A stretch of 64,000 nt of DNA, from contig OZ025214.1 of the NCBI GenBank assembly GCA_964019055.1, positions 1,977,501-2,041,500 of the forward strand, read 5' to 3'. Shown here piece after piece: positions 11,838-23,667 of this stretch (its first letter is position 1; each line of letters starts with the position of its first letter). The notes beneath the pieces are model-generated. The model was not told where the DNA came from and made no database searches. It saw only the letters and a list, made by a program, of their open reading frames with translations. The stretch is from Anthopleura xanthogrammica (taxonomy: Eukaryota > Cnidaria > Anthozoa > Actiniaria > Actiniidae). Made by a program: the position numbers and the translations under genes.

Positions 11838-12157
11838 CCGCTTGAAAGTTGGTCTGCTGGAAGAAGCTGCAAGGTTTGGAATATGTCAGAGTGTTGGTCC
11901 CAGATAATCAATACCTGACTAAGTTTCTGTATTACATATTTAAATAACTTGAAGTGTTTCCGATGTCCTTCACGAGAGCCAGAATGCCAGAATGTTTCGT
12001 CAAAAAGTATTCAACCACTACACTTATAATTGATGCTACTGAGATTTATGTTGAGAAGCCAAACAACCCAGAGGCTCAGCAACTAACTTTCTCCTACTAC
12101 AAGAATACAAACATACACTTTGAAAGCCTTGGTTGGTATTGTTTGACGATTGATTGA
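11838..12157 (+). pseudogene. PIF/Harbinger-type transposase fragment (DDE_Tnp_4 fold), decayed
   Basis: The reading starting near 11960 contains RMPECFVKKYSTTTLIIDAT followed by EIYVEKPNNPEAQQLTFSYY, which is the characteristic stretch of DDE_Tnp_4 nucleases of PIF/Harbinger DNA transposons; the Asp in IIDATE corresponds to the first catalytic Asp. Upstream, in another frame, about 11849-11908 gives LKVGLLEEAARFGICQSVGP, resembling the helix-turn-helix region (LLEEDLAxRFxISQSTVSR) that precedes it, followed by stop codons. The rest of the catalytic domain, with the other two acidic residues, is missing after about 12157. Clearly dead: frameshifts, stops and truncation. Terminal inverted repeats of the parent element were not found. 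Confidence 0.8.
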
Positions 12158-12165
12158 CGTCAAAC

Positions 12166-14508
12166 CTTTGTCTTTAGATGAGACAATGAAACCTTTCAAT
12201 GCCAACATTTTCAAACAAACTGTAACAGTTCTTGGAGAAGAATAGATCAAAAGAGACGACCTATCAATAAGGATGACTAATAACTACAAAAAAAAAACAA
12301 TACATATTTGGAAGAGGCTTTTGCTGCTTATTTCTTCATCAACTTAAATATACTATATAGGCGTGGACGAATGAAAGAAGCGACTCAGCAAGCCAGGGTA
12401 GTCTTTAGTTGACGCACCCATCATTTGAGCTTCAAAAACAGATGGAAATAGGAAGGCCTTTTGTTGACATCGCGACAAACATTTGCGTAGAAGCGCAGTT
12501 CAATAAAACTCTAAAAAGTATAGATTACCTTGGATGTAACTAAATTTTACCACTGCCGCCGTGCATGTGTTAGAAAATAACCTCAAGGAACGATATCATG
12601 ACCGAGTATTGATACTAGGAAAACTATTGTTACATACATTATAATTGGTTACTGAACTGTAGATACTGACTTTTAGATCCGATGTTCAAAATGTCTAGCT
12701 AAAAAGATACGTACATCATTGTACATCATTAAAAGATGAATCCAACATACTCAGTGCATTGTGTATGAATGTGATCGTCGCGGAGTATTAAGCAATTTAA
12801 GTAATTGCAAGTATAGAAGCCCGAAAAAAATTTCGGGAATACTCAATGCACACAGGAAGCATCTTGTCAAGAAAAATCTATTAATACTTGATATGGTATT
12901 TTGTGTTTTTCTTCATCCATATTTAATGAGTTTATTAAGGGATTTCATTTGACATTCAGGATTGATTATGCCGTACGATCTAATAAAAATAGTCGCGAAA
13001 AGCAAATAAAAAAACAGTCTGGTTTTGGCTACGATCGCGAGACAGTCGAGTAAAATAAAATAGATGAATAAGGGCCTTAGAGAATCGAATATCTCATTTT
13101 TATTGTAATGTCGGTGCATTTGTTTGGTAGCGATTTTGTTTAGGTAAAGTTTGCAAGGTCAATTTCCTGTAGACAATAATGAGTAGAACCTTTGTTTCAA
13201 TATGACTTCAAAAATTAACAAAAGCCGTAATATATATCCGGGAAGGAATTTCGCAAAAATCAAGGAAGAGTTTCAAATCCGTCTTCAACTAAAACGTTCT
13301 TGAGCCTTAACAGACCCAGCACTAATAACAATAAACTAATAATAAAAATTATTTGACGAAGAGTCAATTCAAGGTAAATTTGACTCTTGGATCTCAATGT
13401 CATCTGAGAAATCTTTCTTCGATTTCAAACCGTTATTGTGTTTTCTTGTCACACATTTTTTTCTGATATAGTGGAACAATATCAATCGATCCAAGCAGGT
13501 CGTTGGGTGTGTTCTATAACCGGCAGTTTGCCGTACAGCTTGGATTTATTTGCAACAGTTGAAAAGAAACTGCAAAACAGAACGCTGTTACCGGCGAAAA
13601 CTCGATTTAAATTTTAAATCCTTGAAAAGCATATGAAGAAAATCCTTAGAACAAGCGAAGAACAAACTTATTTTAGTACTTACCTTTTGATTTCGCCAGT
13701 ATCAGTCGAACTTGGAAATCTAGAAGGAGCTATTTCAGCTAGCATTTGTTGTTGTTAGTATTGCTAAGCCACAGTGAGAAGCCCGACCGAAAGCCTTCTA
13801 ATCGTACAGGTGCATTCGAATTTAAGCGGTCTAAACTTGATTAGCAAAAAGTGCTCGCCGCAGGACAATTTTCAATCATATTCTGAATTCTCAAACAATT
13901 TGTGAGTTATCTTAGCGAGGGGTATATATTCCATTATCTTTAAAGGTAAATAACATATTCATCAGAATGATGATTCTCATTGGAAAGGCGCCTCCAAGAA
14001 GATAACGTTAGGGCAAAGTTAGCCAAAAAATACTCCAATAACCACTTTAAAAATCCATCATATCTAAGTCTGTGTTTTACCAAGTGAAGCTCTAGCCGAA
14101 AGGCATGCAGCTCCGCAGCAATGACTTTGCCATTACTTCATAAGAATTACAAAAAGAACTGAACTTTCTAGGCCCCATTTTTTCTCCAAACACTAAATTT
14201 ATATAGTGATATTTTGATAGTGGTGGGGATATTTATAGCAGCGAGAAATATTGAAATATTTGAAATATTTCTTGGTATTTTTTTTGTATGTGGCGCCCAG
14301 AGACGTCCAAAGCGGTTGCCAATTACGATAAACCAGCTACTATAGTCAGTATTCAAGATAACCTTCATCTAGAATCATTATTTATTTTAGTAGCTGCACC
14401 TTTAAGTAGTGGGTTGGAAATCATAGGGAGCTATTGAAAATCTACTAGGATCGATCCGAGTGTTCTATTAATATTGCAAATCCTCCGATAGGTAGTCACT
14501 GATATAGC
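12166..14508. other. Intergenic, nothing recognised
   Basis: AT-rich. The first few hundred bases may be further decayed Harbinger element, but I could not align them. No exon or RNA gene seen. Confidence 0.45.
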
Positions 14509-14726
14509 AATACTCCCGTTTCGAGTTCTCTTTTACGCTGTGTTAGTCTCAATTGTGCGTAAATTATGCAGAAATTTAGATAAAACTCGTGAAATTTCGA
14601 AGCATTTTTATTGTCTTCTTTACACACAGATCTCTTGAATTTTCACGGGCTGTTACTGAATAAAAGAATATATTACACGGTTTTGAGGCTAACACAGCGT
14701 AAAAGAGAACTCGAAACGGGAGTATT
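14509..14726. mobile_element. MITE with perfect 38-bp terminal inverted repeats
   Basis: Left TIR 14509-14546 and right TIR 14689-14726 are exact reverse complements, including TACTCCCGTTTCGAGTTCTC. If the element proper is CTCCCG...CGGGAG it is flanked by TA on both sides, which suggests Tc1/mariner-type TA insertion. The core of about 142 bp has no coding capacity. Perfect TIRs imply recent mobility. Confidence 0.93.
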
Positions 14727-15123
14727 CATGTGAACGCCCAATATGACATTATATGATCGTAAAGTGGCCGGCAATGTTTTTTTAAATCAGGGAGTTGTGA
14801 ATAAACGAGAACAAGAAGCATGCTGTGAGTAAACAGCTTCAAACTTCAGTATACTCTGAACTAGGTCTCATTATTCTTATGGAGCATTTTTCTTAATACC
14901 GCGCGCTTCATTATTACCACCATATTGATCGAGAAAGGAGATTTTAGTCAGTGCGCAAGTTGCTCGAGCCAATTAAAGTGGCCTCTCATGCTGAGTTTAT
15001 GAAAGAAGTGGAATTGAAACATTTTTATTCTGCAGGAAACATTATTATTACCATCCCGACGGGTTAGCTATATTAATGACTGAACATCGTATATATATAG
15101 CGGGGGGAAAAGGTGGTCACTTT

Positions 15124-15460
15124 GGGCTAAAATTATACAATCCTAGATTACAACATCTGCTTCAGGTAATAAAGTTCATTTGTGACGGGTTTGTAACATT
15201 AAAAGTTCATTAAAAAAATAAGAAAATAAAAATTAACAGTGGATTCCACCGAGTGGCTCTTCTTCCGCTGCATTCCAATTGGAATTTAGAAGCTGATTTT
15301 TGCGGAGGGAGAAAGAACCGGAGAACCCGGAAAAACCCTCGAAGCACAGGAGAGAAACAACAAACAACTCTACTCACCGACACCGAGCCCGGCGATCACA
15401 TTAGGCTAAAATTATACCATCCTAGATTATAATGTCTGCTTCAGGTCACAAATTTCATAT
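15124..15460. repeat. Direct repeat of about 60 bp flanking a SINE fragment
   Basis: GGCTAAAATTATAC-ATCCTAGATTA...TCTGCTTCAGGT occurs at about 15127-15175 and again at 15404-15447, with several mismatches. The minus-strand SINE piece at 15276-15400 ends just before the second copy. Probably an old tandem duplication into which a SINE inserted. Confidence 0.75.
15276..15400 (-). mobile_element. tRNA-derived SINE fragment (body, tRNA head missing)
   Basis: Reads in reverse complement the same body as the element at 61566-61765: AGAAAGAACCGGAGAACCCG, AAAACCCTCGAAGCACAGG, then CCGAGCCCGGCGATC where the tRNA T-arm would begin. The tRNA-like box A half is absent. I recall this wording as a widespread SINE family in anthozoans; that identification is from memory. 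Confidence 0.7.
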
Positions 15461-16869
15461 GAAATACTGAGCACGTGGTTTCTAATAATAAAAAGTACTG
15501 CACTCCGCCTCAAATCAAAGCGGAGATCCCATTTGTCTTTCACTAGAATAACTGCAAGTAAAAGGACAACGGGTTTCCTACGCATGGATTGGCTGCTTGT
15601 TGGCACCTCCGCCTTGCCAAGACTACATTGAATAACTTTATAGTAGAATATACTTCACGAAAACTGAATAAACGTCTAAAAGATATTAATAATATCGAGG
15701 AAATATATAAGACCCGAGTACGCAAGTACGATTCAGTCAATGAGTCTATGACTTAACCCTTATGGCGCGCAACTTGCAACATCAATATAGCAATCAAATA
15801 CTGTTTAGATTATTTTACGTCTGTCGTGCGATCAAATGATTTTACTTCTAAATGAGCAGAGAATAATCGTATATTATCTCGGGCCACATTTGCTGTACTG
15901 ATAAAATTTGAAATTAGCACAAAGTGTTTCAGCACTTGAAGTTTCACCGATTAGTCGAAAATTTGACCTGAAGGAGAAGGGCTTATTTCTTTCATTGTGA
16001 ACTAGAAAGCTATCCATTCTCAAATCACCTACGCTCCCCTTTCCAAGAACCCTCTTGTCATTGTTATTGTTTTCAAAGTCAACGTCGCTTGGAGCCATGC
16101 GGATTCTTTCGCTGCGGTTTGCGGCCGTTCAAATTACACATACTCGATCTGCCGCTAAAACAAATACCGCTCATTTGTAGTACACTCAGAATGAATGACT
16201 GTTCAGGACTAGTTCACACATATGATTTGGATCTTATTCACTATATTGTGACTTGAGCTTACATCTAAAAGCATGTAACAGTTGCATCTGTTTCGACAAT
16301 CGTGATGAGAAAATAAGCGATTTAACAGACTGAACTTACCTTAATCTTAAATCTCGCAGGCTATTCCCCGACTATAAAATATTAAAGTTCATTCAACAGG
16401 CCACGGTACTTAATGACCTTTCAAGCATTTCATGTCTTAAGGAAAGCCCGAATTTGCGATTTTTTGGGGGATAACAAATTAAAGATGGGTCTTATAGGTG
16501 TAGAAATTTTAAAGTAGTCTTAATACTAGCCATTAACTGTACGTACTATAATCTAATAAACAATACGTATACTTATCCTCGTAGTTCATCAAGATTGTCT
16601 TATATTGTCTAAACCGGGTGCGATCTATAACGAATATCTCACTAGAAACTGGAGTGGATAAATGGAAAAATATATGAGGCACTAAGAGTGCCTTTTTTCA
16701 TAAGATTTTGAGCTTATATTTACTATAAACAAACAACTAGGAACAACTGAGTACAGACCATAAAAGCATATACTGCCTCGGTATACAAACATGTACAAAG
16801 ATAACGTAGAAGCTAATAAATGTAAAACTACGTTGTGTTACTGACCGCATTCAGTTCAGTCCTGAGCCT
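15461..16869. other. Intergenic with one weak candidate exon
   Basis: A minus-strand frame (15874-16098) starts at a true ATG with an upstream in-frame stop and encodes MAPSDVDFENNNNDKRVLGK and a further 54 residues. The content is not low-complexity and the bases just upstream are CpG-rich, so it could be a first exon, but no strong donor follows and I recognise nothing. Rest featureless. Confidence 0.25.
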
Positions 16870-17050
16870 CACTCTTCACTCCGACGAAGGCTTTGTAATT
16901 GAGCGTATCATTTTTACTCCGACGAAGGATTAATGTCCCGGAAACGTTAGTAAAGTTACAAACTAACTTTTACACGGTGTTCAAGTTTAAATTTTCTTCT
17001 TATTTCCTTGTTGTGTTCAACGCACCAGCGCAGTCTCAAGTAACTGCTAG
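16870..17050 (+). mobile_element. Possible Penelope-like element terminal fragment with hammerhead-like core, degenerate
   Basis: CTCCGACGAAGG occurs twice (16879-16890 and 16917-16928). The second copy is followed by a short pairing GGA...TCC and then GGAAACGTTAG, then ACACGGTGTTCAAGTTTA. The order CYGANGA - stem - GAAAC - ACGGTG-TCAA matches the terminal segment, carrying a hammerhead ribozyme motif, that I remember from Penelope-like retroelements in cnidarians. The core here reads CCGACGA rather than CUGANGA, so a ribozyme would be inactive. No reverse transcriptase remains. Confidence 0.4.
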
Positions 17051-20000
17051 CTATTCATTATCGGTACCTTTTTGTGTGTGGCGTCTAATAATTGACACAT
17101 ATTTAGCATTTCTTCAGTATCTATAGTCTATATATCAAACTCATCATACCTATTTCAAGAGATATATTGGTGCGGTGCAATCTTGTTCCAGTACGAGATA
17201 GGAATTCAGGAAACATATTCCATGAAGAAATGTAGATGAAATGAGTAGAATGTATCGTCATATTAATGAACGTTTATGTTACACTGAAATCAATTCCAAT
17301 CTTGACAATAGAGAAACTCAATGAGTTCCTGTCAGCGTACAGCAAATTAGTTCCGTCTTATCAATCCGCAAAGTATGTTTTTCCAATTTTGAAATAATTA
17401 AATAAACTTAATAGTTTAAGCATCTATTGAATTTACTGGGAAGTGCCGGCTTCACCGTGGGAGCTAGTACAAGTCGAAGTATCCTCATTTCATAATTCAT
17501 GTCATTACCACCACCATCTTCAAGTAGAGAGAGAGAGAGTCACTTGGGACAATATTATGTTTATGAAGCCGGAATTATTTTTGAAAGAAAATAATTTTCT
17601 TTAGATTTTTACTAATCAACTGCAACCTAAAACTAGAAGAGGAAGAAGCAAATGAAACTTTGTCCAGATATTTGATTAAGTCAAAAGTTCATTACCGGAG
17701 GCATGTTCATTATACTGTTGTATTTTATATGTAATTTTGATATTACTAGTAAGTCTTGGAGTATGGATCTTTCACGTGGAATGAAATATTTATGCGCGCG
17801 ACGTGATCAAAGTATCAAAGTGCCACTCCTTGAGTCAAGTAGAAAAAAGAATAAATATTTAAGAACTGCGGCAAAGTCTTAAATCCTAAATCTAAAGTTT
17901 TTTTTGATTTTTTAAGAGAATCAAGATCACTGTATTGGTGTAACATTCAGTAGGGTAATAGAAAATCCACATTATAAATGAAAATGAGAAGGTAGAACGA
18001 AAACATGCCACTAGCTGGCTATTCTTTATTCATATCAGGTTTGAGAAGGAATGTCTCAAATACGGGGCCTTAGAACAAACGTAAGTACTAAAGTAAGTAC
18101 TAAAGTAAGTACTAAAGTAAGTACTATGCTACACTGAAAATTTGTCTGAGTTCAGTAATGGACTTCGTGAAACCAAATATATTGTCTATCTTATAGAGAA
18201 TCATCAACCCTCTTTCCATCTGTTCCGAGGGTGTTCAGTAATGGATTTATGATTCATTATTTAAGGTCTTCTGTTAAGTTTATTGTCTGCTGAGACTCGT
18301 TCTATCCAACTGTTTAAGGTGGTCAGTAATTGCATTCTTGTATGTTTTACTCACTGTTGGAGAGCCAGTCGTTCTGATCCATCTGATAATATTTCGTTTG
18401 GTTGGTAGTTCTTCTTCATTCAATTAAACAAGTGCATACTAGTCTTCCAATTGCAAACATTCAAATCTGATGCTGATTCGATTCAGAGTCATGAAAAGGC
18501 AATAAAACTAAGAGTAAAGTCTTCGACTTAAATAGTAAAAAGTCGAGCATGTACACCGGAAGTGAAAATATAACTTGCAAACATATTGTGACGTAACGAG
18601 ATACTAGGCCAAATGGCATCCGCCCTGAACCAATCAAAGCGCGGAAAATTTTTGTCCTTCTAATTCCGTTGCCAAAAAGACGTATGTGGCCACACGGAAC
18701 CGTACATCTTTAGAGGAAGATGAAGTACAAGTAGAGAAAGGTGCAGCACAAGTGGACACTTAGGAAATAAACGCAGTCAAATGGCTTCCTCTTACTAAAA
18801 ATACAACTACCTACTTCAAACAACGCGTGGTATATTTCATCTTTTAAAAAAAATAAATAAAAAAATAAAAAACTCCTTGGTTTTTACGAAGGTAGCACTA
18901 AATAGCCAGTGGCTAACAAACCATGTGGCCCTCGTTCCATGATCGAATTGAAATTTAATTTCGTCCTATAGTCTTGATTTCACGTCTTATATCTCACATT
19001 TCTATCATCAGTATACGATTTATATTCAACTTTTCGATTGAGAAGGGTGGACTTTCTGATAAGTTATTAATTAAAACTCCCGATAAAAAGTGTTGCGCCT
19101 AATAAATTGTGTGATAATACACTCTAATCAATTTAGGATTGATAAGGCAACTCGAAAGATACCTAAGGTTATAAAGTCGTCGAGGCTTTGATGAGCACGA
19201 GAGAAAAACTGTCAGTCAGCAATCGATCATACCAATCCCTCGAAGGTCTCAAGTAGTCGAATAAGATTGAATTTCCAGAAAAGCCCATCCCAATAAGAAA
19301 ATTGACAAATAGTCTTCTATTATGAGCTACATTTAATGTTCTAATTACATAGTAGAATAAATACCTTTAATTTGCGTCTTTTTCCAGTTGCAGTTGTCTT
19401 CAAATCATCAAAGAAGGAAGACACTGTCTTCAGTATTATCCACAACTATGAATATATAAGTCCTATATATAAAGAAAATGTGGGATTAGAAGATAGACAG
19501 ATAGGTAGCTATAGATAGCAATATATTATGCCCTGTTATCACATGGCCATATCAAATAATTTTTTCAAGACTGCTCAAATACTTTATTTGTGAACATCGC
19601 GTCTATAAACTGTGTCATACAAGCCTGTTTGCTGTGTAACCAGGCCAATTTTCTGTAATTTTCCAAAAAGAGGCCGAGTTGCTCCAGAAAAATAATACAC
19701 AAAGCAGAGTAGAATAGTAAACTTCAATTGAAGTAGCTTCAAGAGCATGTTTTTGAACTTTTAAGCCAGATATTAATCTCTAAGGCCTTTTGGTAATCAA
19801 ACTTGTAGACATATTGCTTTAGATATGTTCATCGTTATCTCAGTTCCTTGCATCTTACTCTGGTAATAATAACCTAAACATTGACGGTGTCGGCTAATAT
19901 TGGACTAGACTTGGAGTCTGGCTTCGATGTTAAAGGTCCAATCCGCACGCAAACTGTGCAAACATATGATACTTAAAAAAAAAAATTAAGCACCAATTGG

Positions 20001-20554
20001 ATCGGAAAAATATCAATTCTTGATGTCTTATAGCCATATGGTATTGTTCAAATATACTATCAAGAACTAATATCAACTAATGAAAGTAAGGTAGGAATGA
20101 ACCATGATACACTCGGCAGAGGTTCATTTGACAAAGTTATGAAATAGATATCGAAAAGAAAACGAAACGCCATGGCCACTCAGGCGCCGTGGTTGCCCGG
20201 AAATGTGCGACACTGTGACGCTATGGCATAACTAATCTTGGAATTGGATTCTTTCTTTTTTTCGGTTTGTTAGAATCGAAATTAATGATCACTTTTTGTG
20301 TGTTGCGACGGTTTAATAGCCTACAGTGGCGAGGAGATATATAAACCATTTAAACACATAATCGATATCTATCGATAAAAATTAATATTCAGTATTACTG
20401 CTGATAAAAAGCTGATAGAAATGTTACATAGATTTGACCAAAATTAGCTAAAATGCCTGAATGACTGACTATAAGCGATAGTTGAAGGCCTTCTTTGCAA
20501 GCTAGCCATTCTGATCGTATATCAGTAATATATAAATATATAACCAAGCCTTAC
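17051..20554. other. Intergenic, AT-rich
   Basis: Contains a short AG run (17526-17539), the 12-bp tandem array at 18081-18127 (listed separately) and nothing else recognised on either strand. Confidence 0.5.
18081..18127. repeat. 12-bp minisatellite, four units
   Basis: Unit TAAGTACTAAAG repeated about four times. Each unit contains GTAAGT, the consensus 5' splice-site hexamer. Confidence 0.95.
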
Positions 20555-20781
20555 TTCTTGACAACTTTTGAGTGCTTGTTGGCCTCTCTCAAGTGCTAGC
20601 GAATAGCTTCTAGGGTCCTCTAGCTTCGACCAAACAAATGAATATACTTCAAAGTCGTATATATATCTCACTCCAGCAAAGTACTTCGATACTAGGTTTC
20701 GCAAAGGCTGAGTGCTCTGCTCTTGATCGCGAGCTTTGACAATGCAAGAGACAATACAGGGCAAGGAGTTTATATTAGACA
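20555..20781 (-). CDS. Candidate internal coding exon, unknown protein (75 codons)
   Basis: Open minus-strand segment with protein-like composition, entered after CATGTCACAG (AG at 20783-20782) and left at GAA|GTAAGG (GT at 20554-20553). It would read 75 whole codons after two leading bases and exit in phase 0. Residues include KARDQEQSTQPLRNL, RYIYDFEVYSFVW and LALERGQQALKSCQE, a mixed helical, soluble-looking stretch rich in charged residues and quite unlike the low-complexity open frames elsewhere in the window. A second, weaker acceptor lies inside at ...TTGTCAAAG. I do not recognise a family. Its entry phase does not match the exit phase of the candidate exon at 23668-23824, so an intervening exon or a different acceptor would be needed if both belong to one gene. 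Confidence 0.25.
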
Positions 20782-21583
20782 CTGTGACATGATCACCGTA
20801 TTATCAGTAGAATCAAAAAAGAAAGCACTAGAATGTGTTAATCCATCCAACAGCTAATGACCAGATATCACAATATAACCATTAAAAATCTACGTAAAGG
20901 GCCTTTCCGACAAGTCTATATTCAGTTCATTTTTGGCAGAACTGAACAGCGCAATTTACTAACTGTGAGCAGTGACGTTCTCGCAATTTTCTTCATTGAA
21001 AAGGCACCACGTAGCTGTTACTCCTCATAATATACTCAATAGACTGATGAAGAGCAATTGAAGTTTGGTCAACAACCGTCAAGACATTAATGAACCTGTT
21101 TACTATTTTTATATTGTCTTAGCTTCCAAAATTGTTTTTGTTATTTGGTCATTTCATCAAGACTCTGTTATTTATTTTATTAAGGCCCTTTCCAGAAAGG
21201 CCCTGCAGAATTTATCCAACGTATATCTAATAACCTATAGAAAATGATTGAATAAGGAATTTTAAAGCAATCAAAATATTATGTCCTTTGAACTAGGGGA
21301 GCTTAATTTGATGACCAATCTATTTTTATTTGAATATGTTGAACGGGAAGTGATAAACACTTATGTAGGAAGGTCTTTACAAGTATGATCAAAAAGCTAA
21401 TATCTCATTCCAGTGCCTTTCCGAAACAGACTTTAATTATCTGTGGCTTCAATTAGAGCCAAAATTAATAATTACTGTGTTCCATCCAGAAAGTATATAT
21501 GGAATCTAGGAAATGCAGGCACAAACGAGTTATAGTCATTTAGCAAAAACGAAAATATTTTCTTGATTTTTTTCTTCTTCAAA

Positions 21584-21620
21584 TGATGATGATGACGATA
21601 ATGGTGTTTGTGATGATGAT

Positions 21621-21704
<84 letters not shown>

Positions 21705-21850
21705 CGAAGACAATGACAGTGACGACGACAACGACGATCAAGAACTTGATGAGGACAATGACAATGATGGTGATGATGATGTTGATTATGATGATGCCGA
21801 CGATGACAATGATAGTGATTATGATAATGATGAATATACATCACTAATCG
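21584..21850 (+). repeat. (GAT)n trinucleotide microsatellite with long degenerate tail
   Basis: Pure GAT/ATG/TGA repeat at about 21619-21703 (about 28 units), then 140 bp of degenerate GAN triplets. It opens frames on both strands (poly-Asp, poly-Met, poly-His, poly-Ile), which is the mark of a microsatellite rather than a gene. Confidence 0.95.
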
Positions 21851-22095
21851 AGTGAGTGAACCTTATGCAACAAGCTAAGCAACACCAACATCACATCGAT
21901 AAAGATTACCGATTGTTAATGGCCTACGTACATGCAAGAGTAGTGGTACCCAAGGCACAAGAACAGTTGGAAACATACTCCCTGGGGGTTGAGATACTTG
22001 GACTGGGTTGTGATAGGGGTGTCTTGCTGGAGCCCCAAAACCCTGAGACTATCTAAGACAGCTATATCTCGAAAATCTATATACTATTCACTGAG

Positions 22096-22196
22096 ACATG
22101 GTGCATCGTAGTCTACCTTGGGTACAAACATATTCCAATGAACCTTCCTTATATGGTGTTGTTTGTACCCAAACTAGACCACAATGCATTCTGTTT
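22096..22196. mobile_element. Small palindromic MITE, copy 1 (partner at 36991-37093)
   Basis: Starts ACATGGTGCATCGTAGTC and ends GACCACAATGCATTCTGTTT; the inner arms are GGGTACAAACA and TGTTTGTACCC. The same arrangement recurs at 36991-37093, so this is a dispersed foldback family of about 100 bp. No coding capacity. Confidence 0.85.
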
Positions 22197-23431
22197 ATCG
22201 AACTCAGAAAAGGCTTTCGTAAATAAGGAAATCGGTTCTCATAACTAAGTCAATTTTTATTTTTTGTTTCACCTTGCTGATGTAGATCTTTTTTACTTCT
22301 AACTACATCAAGGCTCTGCCATTATTCATCTCCATATCAGGATGTTATATCTATATAAGTTCTAAAAGTTCTAAATAAAGAGCTTGATAATTCATTATGC
22401 GTGATTACTTTAAAAATAAAATATTCACTATCTCCTGGAGTGCAGAAATTGATGCAACAACAAAACCCGATAACCAGAACCGCGCTATCAAGTGTTCTAT
22501 CTCAAGAATAATATTCTGGAAGACTCTGCATCAGTGATATTTGGTGTTTTTGTTATTTTTGTAGTGTTTTGTTCCGTAACTTGTTCCACTGTTGCCGCTT
22601 TTGTTTCTAGCCAATGTCTTCCCTTATACAATGTTCCTGTTGTTTTCTCGTGAATCTTTGTTTAGTTGTTTCGATTCCTACTATAATTTCTTCTTTTCTA
22701 TTGCTTATCAGATCAATGCGTTGTTCTGTAGTTATTTTTCTAGTGCCGGAATACATACTAAAATCCAAGTTTTTGCTGTTTTTCTTGTCATTTTTTGTTT
22801 AGTTTTTGCTTCAATTCCTACTATTTTCTTCTTTCTTATTGTATCTTTCTGTTATTTCTACTTTTTTCCTTACAAATTATTCAGATCGTTGTTCTGTACA
22901 TAGTTTTTTTTTACCAATAGTGCCAAAATAAACATACTGCAGTAAAACACCTGTTTTTCTTGTCATTTGCTAGTTATCTTTTGTTTCAATTTCTACCTAT
23001 TTTCAATTATTTTATTGTATATTATATATATCTATATTTTTGTTGCATTTTTCTTCTTTACAAATTATTCCGATATCGCTTAGTTGTTCTCTAGTCTTCT
23101 CCCTAGTACCGAAATACCTGCTAATGTAATTGTTGTTGTTGTTGTTCAGTTGTTGTTGTTGCATGTTCAGGTTGGTTTGCTTAATTTAATTTACGTTTGC
23201 AATGTAGGCCGGATTTTCAATCACCTTTAAATCAACACTATAATTTTCCTAGACCTTTGATTCTTAATTCCACATTATTTCTCCTGAAATTGAACATCTC
23301 GCCAACGCGCGGTCAGTCCTAGTTCATTTCCCCAATCCCGCCCCAGAAGGAAAGACCATCTAACACCTTACGCACGGATAATGATGACTATTTGATACCA
23401 TTTTCTTATAGCGAAAACATTGGTTTTGAGT
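22197..23431. other. T-rich intergenic stretch
   Basis: Strong T bias on the plus strand from about 22540 to 23160, ending in a (GTT)n run (23126-23160). The Phe/Leu-rich open frames here are products of that bias. No gene seen. Confidence 0.6.
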
Positions 23432-23456
23432 CATAGCATAGCATAGCATAGCATAG
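23432..23456 (+). repeat. (CATAG)n pentanucleotide repeat, five units
   Basis: Five tandem CATAG units. Confidence 0.9.
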
Positions 23457-23667
23457 AGTCAAACAAATAGTCTATAAAACTTATAAGAAATTGTAATAAA
23501 TCGTACACAACTTTTCGCCAGGTTTTTCTCTAACCGGTTAGGTATTTCCTTATGCAAACTAACGTGACAATGAAATTATATCCAAAATATATGAAATTAT
23601 AGTTTCTTGTTTGTTTGAGTTGACTGCTTCTGTATAATACTATCCCTATGTGTTTTTTTACACTAAC

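Noticed and set aside
18081..18127. CRISPR-like array
   Set aside because: Units are contiguous with no spacers, and the sequence is animal nuclear DNA.
21472..21855. Poly-Asp, poly-Met, poly-His and poly-Ile frames
   Set aside because: All come from the (GAT)n microsatellite; several overlapping frames on both strands are open at once.
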